Made by a program: the position numbers and the translations under genes. Below are positions 16,458-27,100 of a stretch of 64,000 nt of DNA, one piece after another (the stretch's first letter is position 1; every line of letters begins with the position of its first letter). Origin of the DNA: an uncultured Cyclobacteriaceae bacterium. GTDB lineage: Bacteria; Bacteroidota; Bacteroidia; Cytophagales; Cyclobacteriaceae. Under the pieces are notes generated by a model that worked only from the letters and a program-made list of their open reading frames with translations, made no database searches and was not told the origin of the DNA. Location: assembly GCA_937146645.1 (NCBI GenBank), contig CAKZRQ010000037.1:1-64000 (forward strand), written 5' to 3'.

Positions 16458-17087
16458 TTGAGGGTTTTTATACTATGCACGGGCAGGACTGGATCTACAA
16501 GCATTATTAAGGCTTGTGAGCACATTGATAATTTCTCTTCTGGACATGAAACTCTAGCAAGAAAATTTGGGAAGTCAAGGTTCGATTTTCCCGATCACCA
16601 CATTGAAGCAGACAATCGTCTTTCATGGGAGCCCGGAAAGTTAGATCAGAATTTCGGAGATGAACCCTACTTCGTACACTTAAAACGACAGAAAGAGAGA
16701 GTCGCTGAAAGCTACTTCTCACGATATTTTAAACCTGAGAGTATAATGGATGCTTATTGCTCAGGAGTCAAAATGACACCGGCGGAAAAGTTATCTGATC
16801 AAAAGAGATATGAAGCTTGCTTGGATTATATAGAAACGGTAGACTCTAATATCTCCTTTTTTCTATCCAATAAGTCAAAGGTTCTGACCATGCATTTGGA
16901 AAATATTGAGGAGGATTTCAGAAACTTTTGGAATGAGATAGGCGCAAAAGGTGATTTCAATGCTGCAATCGCAGAATTTCAAAGCTCACATAATGCCAGC
17001 AGAAAGAGAGATCTACACATAAGATATAGGCTTCGGCTGGCATTCTTGAGAGAGTGGAAACACCTCCGGATGGCTATGGGAAAATAA
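16458..17087 (+). CDS. Sulfotransferase-family-like protein with TTG start
   Basis: A 209-residue protein whose first residues form the 5'-phosphosulfate binding loop FILCTGRTGSTS of sulfotransferases. The start is TTG at 16458: an in-frame stop at 16446 rules out any earlier start, and the next Met would remove the loop. The 3'-phosphate region is seen as HLKRQKERVAESYFSRYF (about 75-92). It is shorter than usual, so it is a compact member of the PAPS-dependent or P-loop group. The acceptor is unknown. The VOC gene follows after 13 nt, so the two may be co-transcribed. Confidence 0.75.
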   Translation: MRVFILCTGRTGSTSIIKACEHIDNFSSGHETLARKFGKSRFDFPDHHIEADNRLSWEPGKLDQNFGDEPYFVHLKRQKERVAESYFSRYFKPESIMDAYCSGVKMTPAEKLSDQKRYEACLDYIETVDSNISFFLSNKSKVLTMHLENIEEDFRNFWNEIGAKGDFNAAIAEFQSSHNASRKRDLHIRYRLRLAFLREWKHLRMAMGK

Positions 17088-17100
17088 AAAATTCGAACAG

Positions 17101-17472
17101 ATGACTCAAAAAGAGAATTTCTCACATTCAGCCACAATTCTACCTACCCGAGACATTCAGAAGTCAATTGATTTTTACACCAAAAAATTAGAATTCAGCT
17201 TAAATTTTACATGGGAAGATCCAGTTAGCTACGCTGTATTAAAAAGAGGTGAGGTAAATATCCACTTGAGTTTAGTGGATGATCCTTCTACTCCGCTCCT
17301 ATCCTCTACTCTGATTTATGTTTTCGTACACGATGTCGATTCAGCTTTTCAGCAATGCAAAAAAAATGGGATTGAAATAAAAGAGCCTATTGATACCAGA
17401 GATTATAAAATGAGGGATTTTGAAATTATAGATCCAGATGGTCATAGGCTTACTATCGGCAACGGGCAATGA
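17101..17472 (+). CDS. VOC (glyoxalase/dioxygenase fold) protein
   Basis: A 123-residue protein with two beta-alpha-beta-beta-beta modules: the N-terminal module begins ATILPTRDIQKSIDFYTKKL and the C-terminal one contains FVHDVDSAFQQC and ends IIDPDGHRLTIG. Potential metal ligands are His10, His58-type residues and Glu near 114 in the FEIIDPDGH segment. The superfamily includes glyoxalase I, bleomycin-binding proteins and dioxygenases. Bleomycin resistance-like annotation is common but specificity is not visible. Probably in one operon with the upstream sulfotransferase-like gene. Confidence 0.85.
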   Translation: MTQKENFSHSATILPTRDIQKSIDFYTKKLEFSLNFTWEDPVSYAVLKRGEVNIHLSLVDDPSTPLLSSTLIYVFVHDVDSAFQQCKKNGIEIKEPIDTRDYKMRDFEIIDPDGHRLTIGNGQ

Positions 17473-17602
17473 ATTCTAATCCAAAATGGAAATGAATTTT
17501 TCATATTAATGCTTTCTTAATTAATTTGAACCCGAATCACAGACATGAGTTATACTTTTCATATAACTCCGATTAATTATTAAACCATTTAAAGATCATA
17601 AA

Positions 17603-18103
17603 ATGAAATTACGCTTAGTTCAGATTTTCGCAATTGTATTCCTTTTGGCGAGTTGTGGTGGTAGTGGCAGTTCTGAAACAGAGAGCACAACTGAAGAGAT
17701 GACTACGGAAACAGTACAAGAAGATGTTCCTGCAGCAGTTTCCCTTGAGCTTTCTTCCAATGACCAAATGCAATATGACCAAGCTCAACTACGGGTTAAA
17801 TCTGGTCAAGAAGTGACATTGACCTTGACACACACCGGTCAAATGGATAAAGCTGTGATGGGACATAATTTTGTTCTACTTAAGAAAGGAACTGATGTGG
17901 CAGGTTTTGCGACTGATGCCATCGCCGCAGCAGATAATGAGTACATTCCTGAAAGTGATGCAATAATAGCCTACACCGGACTTATAGGAGGTGGTGAAAG
18001 TGTATCCGTTACATTCACTGCTCCAGAAGCTGGAATCTATGATTACATCTGTAGCTTTCCAGGACATTATTCCATAATGAGAGGAAAGTTCCTAGTGGAG
18101 TAA
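17603..18103 (+). CDS. Azurin-like cupredoxin lipoprotein
   Basis: A 166-residue lipoprotein (lipobox LASC near residue 18) with a Ser/Thr/Glu-rich linker and a single cupredoxin domain. The copper ligands are visible: His in MGHNFVLL, then Cys, His and Met in CSFPGHYSIM near the C-terminus, giving a type 1 blue copper site. It shuttles electrons in the periplasm. It probably donates to the di-haem peroxidase at 14552 or a terminal oxidase. The gene is monocistronic and closed by a clear terminator. Confidence 0.9.
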   Translation: MKLRLVQIFAIVFLLASCGGSGSSETESTTEEMTTETVQEDVPAAVSLELSSNDQMQYDQAQLRVKSGQEVTLTLTHTGQMDKAVMGHNFVLLKKGTDVAGFATDAIAAADNEYIPESDAIIAYTGLIGGGESVSVTFTAPEAGIYDYICSFPGHYSIMRGKFLVE

Positions 18104-18123
18104 ATAAATCTCAATTCGATTTT

Positions 18124-18153
18124 AAGCCTCGGAGCCTACTCCGGGGCTTTTTT
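18124..18153 (+). terminator. Intrinsic terminator after azurin gene
   Basis: An 11-bp stem (18124-18134 with 18139-18149, one G-T pair) with a 4-base loop is followed by six T. It lies 20 nt after the cupredoxin stop. Confidence 0.85.
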
Positions 18154-18228
18154 ATTGGTCTATTTTTTAGCTGCGCAAAGCTCTTTTCGGTAACTTATCT
18201 TCCATGCGAATATATCTTCCATTAAAAA

Positions 18229-18513
18229 ATGCCAGCCGAAAAAATTCTTACACTACATCCTGAAGGCAAAGCCGGAGTAAACATTGATAAATCAAAATAT
18301 GATCAGCTGAAGAATTTCATAATTGAAACTTTGGATCATACAGGACCAATTACCTATCAGGAATTGAATCAGATGGGTATTGACCATCTTAAAGAAAGCT
18401 TTGAGGGTAGTGTTCCATGGTACTTGGTCACCGTTAAGTTAGATCTCGAAGCCAGAAACATCATTGAGCGAATTCCTAAAACTAGCCCACATCAAATACA
18501 ACTCAAGAAATGA
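18229..18513 (+). CDS. Small DUF6958-like protein
   Basis: A 94-residue cytoplasmic protein starting MPAEKILTLHPEGKAGVNI and containing YDQLKNFIIETL and WYLVTVKLDLEARNIIERI. I recall these features from the uncharacterised DUF6958 family, but only tentatively. The layout resembles a winged-helix-like fold (helix, helix, strand pair). Its stop overlaps the next start by 4 nt (TGAG context at 18510), so translation is coupled to the SDR gene. Confidence 0.6.
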   Translation: MPAEKILTLHPEGKAGVNIDKSKYDQLKNFIIETLDHTGPITYQELNQMGIDHLKESFEGSVPWYLVTVKLDLEARNIIERIPKTSPHQIQLKK

Positions 18514-19163
18514 GAATTTCACTGCTTGGAGCCACAGGAAGAACCGGGAAATGGGTTCTTCAAAGTGCTTTAGAAAAGGGATACGACGTCAATTGTCTCG
18601 CTAGAAACTCGAGCAGAATCTCTTCCACCCCCTCGTTAAGAATATTTGAAGGAAATCCCACTAATTCCACAGACTTGGAAGTCGCTATCAAGGACTGCAA
18701 TGCTATCATCAGCGTATTGAACATCTCAAGGAAGAGTGACTTCCCATGGTCAGGGCTGATCACTCCTGAAAGATTCCTTTCGGATTCTATGGAAACCATT
18801 ATTCCGATTTGTGAGTCAAATGGAATCAAAAGAATTATAGTCTGCACTGCATGGGGCGTGGCAGAATCAGAGGATGAGATCCCGGGATGGTTTAAATGGT
18901 TTATAAAAAACAGCAATATCGGCGTTGCTTATCAGGATCATGAGCGACAAGAAAAGCTTCTAGAAGATTCTAATCTGGATTGGACGATAATCAGACCCGT
19001 TGGATTAAGTAACTCCCAATCAGAGGAAAAGATTAGAGAAACATCTGAAAATCAGCCCAAACCAAGTCTATTCATAAGTAGAAAAAGCGTAGGTAGTTTC
19101 ATGGTAGATTGTCTGGAGAGAAATGATTTGATCCATAAAAAAGTCGTCGTTTCAAAGGACTAG
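18510..19163 (+). CDS. NAD(P)-binding atypical SDR (NmrA/NAD(P)H-binding type)
   Basis: A 217-residue protein with the Rossmann fingerprint GATGRTGKWVL (residues 7-17) and NAD(P)-binding-domain features such as IIVCTAWGV and WTIIRPVGLS. It is an atypical short-chain dehydrogenase/reductase without the classical YxxxK: the position is replaced by a Trp-rich stretch, so it may act as a reductase or a redox sensor. It is the middle gene of a three-gene run (18229, 18510, 19172) with 4-nt and 8-nt junctions. Confidence 0.8.
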   Translation: MRISLLGATGRTGKWVLQSALEKGYDVNCLARNSSRISSTPSLRIFEGNPTNSTDLEVAIKDCNAIISVLNISRKSDFPWSGLITPERFLSDSMETIIPICESNGIKRIIVCTAWGVAESEDEIPGWFKWFIKNSNIGVAYQDHERQEKLLEDSNLDWTIIRPVGLSNSQSEEKIRETSENQPKPSLFISRKSVGSFMVDCLERNDLIHKKVVVSKD

Positions 19164-19171
19164 TTAGACAA

Positions 19172-19591
19172 ATGAGAGGACTCAAAAACCCACTATCAAT
19201 TTTCATCCTACTTTTTATTGGCTATTCTGTCTATGACTATTTTGATCATATCTTAAGGCCAGGATCGACATTCGAGGAACATCCAGGAGATTGGTTGATT
19301 TTCACCACAGCTGGGACTTTGAGCTTTATCTTGATCGTTTATGGAGTAAAAGTTCTACTTCAAAAAGTAACGAATAGTAAAAATCTCCTTTTCGAACTTC
19401 TAGGTGTAGCGCTCTGGGGATTCTTATACATAAGCTTTCTGGGGCCTTTAATTGACCTCTTTTTTTGGCCTTATGATGACCTCTATTTCAGTAATGATGT
19501 GACCCTTGTTCTAATTCTATGTTCTATATTTCTCGTCATCAGGATACCACTCAATTTAGTCTTGAAAAAGAAAATCCTTTATTCATGCTGA
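19172..19591 (+). CDS. Membrane protein, unknown function
   Basis: A 139-residue protein with about four hydrophobic segments (near 8-22, 40-62, 78-98 and 108-130) and a basic C-terminus (LKKKI). No family is recognised. It starts 8 nt after the SDR gene, so it likely belongs to that operon. The following 100 nt are strongly AT-rich and probably hold the promoter of the next gene. Confidence 0.65.
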   Translation: MRGLKNPLSIFILLFIGYSVYDYFDHILRPGSTFEEHPGDWLIFTTAGTLSFILIVYGVKVLLQKVTNSKNLLFELLGVALWGFLYISFLGPLIDLFFWPYDDLYFSNDVTLVLILCSIFLVIRIPLNLVLKKKILYSC

Positions 19592-19693
19592 AGGAGAGTT
19601 AGTAGTAGTTATTTATTTTTATTTTTTATAAGTATCTGTATATTAACAATATAGATATATAATACTAGTTAAACACTTTAATATTTTTTAATC

Positions 19694-19981
19694 ATGATCA
19701 TCCAATTTATCCGACTTCGATCAAACCTACCCGAAGAGCAGCTTTTGTCAAAAGCTAGGGAAAGGGAACCACAGTTCAAGGCTCTACCAGGTTTGCTTCA
19801 AAAATACTATGTGAAAATTGCTGATCCCGATCAATACGGAGGAATCTACGTTTGGGACTCACCTGAATCCATGATAGCATTCAGAGACTCAGAACTGGCG
19901 AAAGGAATACCTCAAGCATATGAAATTCTCGAAGCCCCACAAGTAGAAGTCCTTGATGTGCTCTTTAAATTGAGGGAATAA
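19694..19981 (+). CDS. Antibiotic-biosynthesis-monooxygenase-like (YdhR type) small protein
   Basis: A 95-residue ferredoxin-like dimeric alpha/beta-barrel protein: MIIQFIRLRSNLPEEQLL, then FKALPGLLQKYYVK and IYVWDSPESMIAFRDSEL, matching the layout of YdhR/ABM monooxygenases. Such proteins bind aromatic or quinone-like ligands without cofactors; substrate unknown. It is monocistronic and convergent with the giant gene ending at 20026. Confidence 0.75.
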   Translation: MIIQFIRLRSNLPEEQLLSKAREREPQFKALPGLLQKYYVKIADPDQYGGIYVWDSPESMIAFRDSELAKGIPQAYEILEAPQVEVLDVLFKLRE

Positions 19982-20025
19982 GAAATTATGAATCTCTCGC
20001 TTTCTTTGTTGAGTCAGATTGAGTT

Positions 20026-23000
20026 TTAACAAGTGGGACAACAGACAAAAGGAACCTTAGTCAATGGCGAAGTCCTCAGAATTCTAAAATGCCCCAATCC
20101 CCTACTTAGAGGTCTAATTTGTGCCATCATATTAGTCTGAGCTTTCTTTGCTGTGTTTCTTGCCTGCATTGCTTCCGTCATACTGGCGTGAGTTCTTGGT
20201 TTGGCATGTTGATTTAAGTGGTCATGAATATTGGTGATATTCCCAAATACCTCCACCACCAGCACACTTAAAGGGCTATCCTCTGGTAGACCCATTGAAA
20301 CCAGTTGCTCAGCAATATCCTGAGAGGTAACTATGGCCGTGGCAACAGGATGTTTATCCTTTATATTGGCAATTAGATTACCCATCCTCACGTTGTTGGG
20401 TTTTAATTTTATACTGCCTTTCGTGTAGTCTCCGACCGTTGATTGGAAATAAACTTGCTGAGTAAGGTTATTCTGAGCATGAAGTTCCTTTTCATCTGTG
20501 TTCACCCTCACTCCTATTTTCATTTCCACTTCTCCGAGTAAAATATTTCGATGATCTTTTCCATCTGCCTGATGAACCTGAGCATAAATCAATGTCCATA
20601 AACTTGTCCTTGGCGGTTTAGAAGTCACATTTTTACCATTAAATACAGCCTTCGCAAATGGAGCACTCACATACATATTGTTTTTATTCCGGTCTAAGGA
20701 ACATAACAAGGTTGGGGCAGGATGCTGGATTCCTGTAACTCTTAGAGGTCTTCCGAATCTTCCTTGTGCAGTAGACCAAAGATTATCCTCTCTGTTTGGC
20801 CAGTGACCATGTCCCACTCTGAACTCGTAGGTAAAAAAGCCAAACATTTCGGCACTCTCAGCATGCATACCTGGAGGAATAGGTAAGATGTAATGCCTAT
20901 CGCTATCTGTGGATTTGACCATAGGTTGCATCGCACCAATTCCCGCTTTATCATCACTTTGGCCTGGCACAATAATTCTGGTATGCTCTGGATCAAGACT
21001 TATCGGAGCTTCTTCTGGTGGAACAAATTGATCACCATCATTGCTTGCAAGGAGCTGATCTGGCGCATTACCGAGCACGCGACAATAATATGTATCATCA
21101 GGGTTCTCAACAGGTTCTTCAAACTCAACCCATAAATGTCTTCTTCTTGCTTCCGAAGAACTGTAGTCTTCAGTTCTTTCATAGGGAGAAAAAGCGATAC
21201 CAACACTCACAATTTTTGGGACTTGCGCCGGAGGTAAAACTGTAGGTAGTTGCAACTGCTCCGTTTGAATCAAATCCACTTCAGCATGTCCTGGCTTGGT
21301 TTTAGCCTGGATTTTATAAGATGCCCAAAGTTCATCAGGAAGTCTCAAATCCCCTGAGGGTTGCTTAAGTTCATTCTTTGGATCTAAAGCATCGATGTAA
21401 ATTACCCTCGTATAATTTCTGTTTACACGGTCAAATCTATCAGTTTGAAGAGCCTCGAAAGAAACTGTGTGCTTTAATTCTACATCGCCTAAATAGGTAT
21501 TGACTCGTTTCTCTGAATTAGCATCTCTTCGGAATTTAAATTCTCTTTGGACGACAAAAGCTACATCCTCTAGTGTATCCCATGCCCAGTCCCTATTCAA
21601 CTTATAGCTGATCAAGCCTAGCCAATGGTTATAAAGGTCAGATTTGGTAGCGAAGGTGATAGAACTTCCGTCCGGAGCTAGAGTATGTCTTATTCTGGAG
21701 TTACAACCAAAAGCTATTCTCTCACCTTTCGGAGCTACTAAAGTCAAGCCTCTAGACTCGACTCCTAAAGCATTCGCCAAACGTTCAATAACACCTGCTT
21801 GATTTTCCTCAGATTCACGCATCAAAAGGGATTTGAATAAATCTCCTTTAATTGTGGGGACTGAATCAGGTTTCAAGAACAACCCTTGTAAGGTTGGGAC
21901 ATCCTCAAATGGCTCTAAAACATCTTCTTCTATCGAAGGCTCTTTGTATAGTAAGAACTGTTGGTTTTTTCCATATCGACTGTCTTTGTCCTCATCTGAA
22001 TCGATAAATCCAAAATAACTTTCTGGAGAATCCTCAGTTTCTGCCACAGCCCTCAATGACACTCTCACATGTCGGCCGGTAGGAAGAACTAACCCTGGTA
22101 AATTGTCTAAATCGGCTATCAGTAAATCATCCCTTAGGAATGGGTTGGCAGGTTCGCCTAAATTAAGTACGGGTACATCTATAAATTCAATTGGTATATT
22201 GAGATTACCGTCAAATGCCTCAGGAAACTCCCTTTCAGTCTCATAAAGAGTTATAAAACTATCGTCTCCCTTTTGACTGAGTTGGGTATCCATTCGAAGG
22301 GATTTAACCTCGATTCTTACCTTGACCTTGGTCACATCTGGATCAGGCAGAGCAGGCTTTAAACCATCCGCCTGAATAGGAAGAGCCTTAAGCATTGCTA
22401 CAGGATCTTGACCTGCTAGTTGGTACTTATCTGTAAAAACCACCGCTGGATATTCCAATAGAGGACGCTGGATAAGAAAGCTAGGGTTACCATCAAACTG
22501 GCTCTCGTCTTCATCCAATGAATTAAAATAAGATCTTTCATTATTCTTTAATTCAATAGGCTTATCGATTCGCAACATAGATGGATTAACAAATCGTTTG
22601 AATGAAACACTAGTTTCTGGGCTTGCTGCTGAGTTTATTGGCCCATCTGTTAGTTCTGGGCCTCCCCCAGAGATATCAGTCATCCTAACTCTGAATTCAT
22701 AGGTATTCCCATATCTCAGGGTAGTTTCTAAGGGAGCAGGAATAAGTGTTTTATTTTTCTCAACCCTTCTGTCCTGGACCTCATCCTGCATAGAACCATT
22801 ATCCAGATCATTCTTATAAATCTCTATTGCATCCTGATCCTCCGTAACGATATTCTTTCCTATCCAGTGAGCATAGTACATAGGAAGCCAATAGTGGTCA
22901 CTATTTGGTCCTGTGATTTTATTTGGATAAACCTGATAGGGCAATTCGGTAGAAGACCCTTTCACCTTATTGCCAAAGATATTTCCGGACTGATCGATAT

Positions 23001-24150
23001 TTACAAGGTTTAAGCTCTCCCATGATTTACCTGGATTAGCTTCTCTGACATCAATATGATAGCCCATTACCCCTAATGGTGCATCTATTCGCTCTTTAGA
23101 ACCAGGTTTTTCTGGGTTTTCTATCATCTGACGTAAATACCAGACCAAAATCTGTTCATCATCCCAACCTAGTCGAATTCCGGCATCAGATTGAGGAGGC
23201 AATTCATCCTGAGTTTCTTCAAGTAGATTCCCACTTACAGGCTGGTTAGCGTGCACGATTTTGGCGAAACCATCATCATAGAGTTGTGCTTCAATAAATA
23301 GCTCATCCCATGGCCCTAAGGGTATGGGCTCACTTGGATCGGTTGTCTTCTTGTACAATACGGGAAAAAGTACAGGAGCAAAAACTGATCTGGCCGTACC
23401 CATTTTCAGAGTGGGAATTTTAGCAGCATATCTCTTGATTAATGGCCCATCAGTCTTCTCCAATAATTGATTTTGTGCATTAGCATATGGATCATTTGTA
23501 ATCTCAGCGTAAAGGTATCCTCCTTCATCAAACCAATCATTTTGAACAGGAATTTGAACTTCGTAAATCATCCCACAAGCTTTAGCGAGAAGTGGCTGTC
23601 TAAGAATATTCGCAAACACCTTACCCCAGCTAATTTTATCCTTTGGCTTATAATTAACAGTAGGAATTTTATCCCGAACTGCACAGGCATATTCGTCATC
23701 AGTAATGGCATTTGGATGCCTTGGCTGAGTAAAATTGAAGCTATTTCTATATGATCTGGGAAGATACTTTTTAATGCTATTCTCAACAGGAAGCGGATCA
23801 GCAAGCTTATCGGTATTATCTGTTACCGGTAAAGGCATTGCATTAGCCACCTGATCAAGCAAATTTGCCTTATTTGAAGCAGGAGATGGACTAACAGGTA
23901 CCGAAATTGGAATTCGGCTAGGAGCAGTCGCATTGCTCAATGGAAAGTCATCCGTACCACTTACTACTGATAAGCTAAACTCTGGCTGAAAATTAGCAAA
24001 CCCAGGAACATTAGACGGGTTTGCTAGTCCGGTTGGCCAATCATTGAATGGGTTAGCATTCCGAGGGACTACAACGATATTTACTGTCAGCGTACTTCCA
24101 TCAAATCGCTGAGGAAAGGTCATTAAGGATAATAATCTTCTTGGTTCCAT
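20026..24150 (-). CDS. Giant unknown protein B (1374 aa)
   Basis: I do not recognise the family. I place the start at 24150 (MEPRRLLSLM); the frame is open to 24243 but that overlaps the neighbour and adds 31 poor residues. There is no signal peptide or membrane segment. The sequence is beta-rich and Pro/Asp-rich, with fibronectin III-like stretches (YGNTYEFRVRMTDIS, residues about 480-495; LWASYKIQAKT near 980) and an unusual Cys-rich end, FVCCPTC. Composition and length suggest a structural or scaffold protein, perhaps a multi-domain particle component. It starts 19 nt after the stop of giant protein A and is surely co-transcribed with it. Confidence 0.75.
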   Translation of the reverse strand: MEPRRLLSLMTFPQRFDGSTLTVNIVVVPRNANPFNDWPTGLANPSNVPGFANFQPEFSLSVVSGTDDFPLSNATAPSRIPISVPVSPSPASNKANLLDQVANAMPLPVTDNTDKLADPLPVENSIKKYLPRSYRNSFNFTQPRHPNAITDDEYACAVRDKIPTVNYKPKDKISWGKVFANILRQPLLAKACGMIYEVQIPVQNDWFDEGGYLYAEITNDPYANAQNQLLEKTDGPLIKRYAAKIPTLKMGTARSVFAPVLFPVLYKKTTDPSEPIPLGPWDELFIEAQLYDDGFAKIVHANQPVSGNLLEETQDELPPQSDAGIRLGWDDEQILVWYLRQMIENPEKPGSKERIDAPLGVMGYHIDVREANPGKSWESLNLVNIDQSGNIFGNKVKGSSTELPYQVYPNKITGPNSDHYWLPMYYAHWIGKNIVTEDQDAIEIYKNDLDNGSMQDEVQDRRVEKNKTLIPAPLETTLRYGNTYEFRVRMTDISGGGPELTDGPINSAASPETSVSFKRFVNPSMLRIDKPIELKNNERSYFNSLDEDESQFDGNPSFLIQRPLLEYPAVVFTDKYQLAGQDPVAMLKALPIQADGLKPALPDPDVTKVKVRIEVKSLRMDTQLSQKGDDSFITLYETEREFPEAFDGNLNIPIEFIDVPVLNLGEPANPFLRDDLLIADLDNLPGLVLPTGRHVRVSLRAVAETEDSPESYFGFIDSDEDKDSRYGKNQQFLLYKEPSIEEDVLEPFEDVPTLQGLFLKPDSVPTIKGDLFKSLLMRESEENQAGVIERLANALGVESRGLTLVAPKGERIAFGCNSRIRHTLAPDGSSITFATKSDLYNHWLGLISYKLNRDWAWDTLEDVAFVVQREFKFRRDANSEKRVNTYLGDVELKHTVSFEALQTDRFDRVNRNYTRVIYIDALDPKNELKQPSGDLRLPDELWASYKIQAKTKPGHAEVDLIQTEQLQLPTVLPPAQVPKIVSVGIAFSPYERTEDYSSSEARRRHLWVEFEEPVENPDDTYYCRVLGNAPDQLLASNDGDQFVPPEEAPISLDPEHTRIIVPGQSDDKAGIGAMQPMVKSTDSDRHYILPIPPGMHAESAEMFGFFTYEFRVGHGHWPNREDNLWSTAQGRFGRPLRVTGIQHPAPTLLCSLDRNKNNMYVSAPFAKAVFNGKNVTSKPPRTSLWTLIYAQVHQADGKDHRNILLGEVEMKIGVRVNTDEKELHAQNNLTQQVYFQSTVGDYTKGSIKLKPNNVRMGNLIANIKDKHPVATAIVTSQDIAEQLVSMGLPEDSPLSVLVVEVFGNITNIHDHLNQHAKPRTHASMTEAMQARNTAKKAQTNMMAQIRPLSRGLGHFRILRTSPLTKVPFVCCPTC

Positions 24151-24169
24151 AATTATTTCATTTAAAAAA

Positions 24170-27100
24170 TTAAGCGATCTGACGGCCTTCCTGCCAGGTC
24201 TCCTCGAAACTAATATTGATAATAAAGGCGATACTAATATCAAGCCCGAAAGTCACTGATGCGATACATTCGGTCCTCTCTGGACTTGAGATTCTTTTTA
24301 CTGTTCCGCTAGCTTCTATATAAATGGTCACACTTACTATTCCACCGAGAATATTCGCATGCCCCTTGAAAAGCATAAAGGCAGTAACCTCTATTACATT
24401 AGCATCCGCATACATTTCACAACCTACCATATAGGTTACGGAGACATTACCTACCACTGGAAGTCCTACTGAAATATTGGCTCCAAAGCCGAACTTCATC
24501 ATGAGACTTGGACCAATCTTAGTATCGCAGGCAATTTTTACTTCAACCGAACCAACTGCATAGATGGTAGCACCACCGACGGTTACACACATTACTTCAA
24601 GGCCACCATTGAATTGAACAAAGCCACCGGCTGTTGGAAGCAGCTGCTGTGGATCATTAGTAACCTTTAAGGCAGCATTGAAATAAACACCTAGAGCTAG
24701 ACCTGCTTCTAATCGAAGTGGACATTGAGGGGAGTTGTAAACCGAATCCTCCGGTGGGAAGCGGATCAAAGGAATTTCCTTTTTAGCTTCAAATTTGTAT
24801 TCCCAAATTTCTCCAGCATTGCTCATAGCAATTTCCAGACCTTTGCGCATTAGCGCTCCATAATCACCGGTGCTTAAAGCTGCGAGCATCTGAAGAATAT
24901 CAATCACGGGCTGAAGGGCTGGACTAAACTCCACTTCAGGTAGTGGAATTCCATCTAACGGTCCCGGGTTATCCTTATCTCCGGCATATCCAGATTCTTT
25001 ACCCTTAGCGGCATCAAAGTTTCCTTTAATCGTCATCAGGCGCTCGAAGGAGCCCAAATCAACAACCATCGCCACATTATTCACTTTACTCTTCCAGGTA
25101 TCAGCCAGGTCATTTGCGAAGGAATCCACATCAAAATTCAACTTAGAGTCAACGTATTGCTTTGAGCCTCCCTTCTTCTGTTCTGCTTTGTATTCGATAT
25201 AGATTTTTAAGGAGTCCATATCGACCAAATACAGCGGATCGAAATTCGGGATGTCAAAGGCCATCGCCTTATTCAAAAGTTGATTCGCCTCCCCAGAAAG
25301 AAGCTTAAAGCCCCGATCCACGATCTTACCTCCTTCTTCTTTAGCGGTGAGCTCCATTAGTTCCAGGACTTTCCTTCCCCCATCTTTGGCAGCGTTCTCT
25401 ACGAAGGCCTTAACTTTTTGCTCGTTTTCATCTATTCCTTCCAACAAGGCAATTGCTTTCCCAAAATTTGAATAAGCGTCACCAACATTGGGGAAGATGC
25501 TGCTTCCATTCATTAGCTTGTAAGCATCAGCAAAGACAGGGGGAGTCTTACTCATAAGCTTACTTATGCCTTTTCTATAGGAAGGCGTTAGGAACAAGGC
25601 TTTCTGAGTAGAAGTGCTCTGCAGAAATCCAAAGTTTATAGTATCCTCAACAGGATCCCTCAATAGCTCCGCCGGATGGGCAAGTCTAAGTAGTTTATTA
25701 TTTATTGTTGTTGCACTGACGACTTTTTCCTTCACCCATTTCCCTTCTCTAATTAATGGTATCGGAATATGCGAAGGTAAAGGAGTGATTTCACCTGTTC
25801 CCGTTTCATGCTGAACCATAGTCCAGCTGCCGTCTTTAGGGAGAATAGTAGAACCACGAGAAGCTACAACAAATATTGGCTTGTTTGACGGATTTCCCGG
25901 TTTGGTAGAGTGAGATATATCAAATCGATTAATCTGCATTAACTGACCCGAGCCATTCATATCCATCACGCAATCGACATCTCCTCCAATCAAACCTCCT
26001 TGTAAATTCAAAAGGAGTCTCAACTGACTGGCATCTAGTGGCACTCCTGGTGGAGATAGCTGTACATACCCTAAAATCTTCTTGGCTGGCGTTCTGCCAT
26101 TCTTATGGCCTTTTACAAGATTTTCAATCTCAATATCAGCGTCAAAATAGACTGCAACACATTTGACTTCTTGATTAAATGCTGCGCCGGTGTTCTTTAC
26201 TTTTTCACCTCTTACATTGATGTACTCTTCATTTGTGTTTATGAAATTGTTAGTAACAAATTCAGCAACCGTCCCATCTTCTTTAATATTAGAGATATTG
26301 AATAAACCTCTGACCGTTCCAGGATGAAGTTCATAGGGGTTCTCCTCCACTTCGGGAGCATTAACTCCTGCACCATCTTTGTATTTATATCTAAAATCAA
26401 AAATCCCATCAGATTCTGGCTGCCAACCACTATCTGTTCGGTATACAAAACCCGAACTGGTCCTGAATAGGGTAATGGTCCTCACAACGCGAATTCCCCA
26501 TGGATAAACAATGCTCTTCACTTGTATTACCTCATGACCAGTACGCCCCATCATCACATCAAATCGTGATTGGCTTGTCTGAGCAATTGCGGCAGAAGGA
26601 CTTAACCAATTACTGAAGGTTGAAGCTCCATAGCCTGAAAAATCAATTTTTGTTAGGGGAACTCCCCTCCCGGTCAATTGTGTAGGGTTTCCTTGATTGA
26701 CAAAAAATTCACCATTAAAAATCTGAGTTACACTATCCCCCAAGGTACTGGCTCCTGTCGGGTTACCTGACAATCCCAAAACATTTGCCAATTGAACGGT
26801 AAATCCTGCGAACATTGGGAGATCATTCTTCTTAGGCTCACTACCAAATTTTTTTCCAAAATTTCCTGCAGTTGCTCTTATTTGAATGCCACCTTTCAAA
26901 TCATTTGGGAAGGCTGGACTTACATTATCTAATTCTGGTTTGATGGTTTCCTCAGAATTAGTGTGCGATAAATCTGCTCTGGCCTTTAAGCCAAAAGGAA
27001 GAGTAAAGAGTGTCTGGATTGGGGTTTCTTTCTTCTCATACTTTTCCAGGATGAATTTTGCCAATGGCTTTGGAGACAATGCAATGCCCTTTAAATGGCT

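Noticed and set aside
24151..24243. Longer start for giant protein B
   Set aside because: It would overlap the end of giant protein A; MEPRRLL at 24150 gives a clean 19-nt gap.
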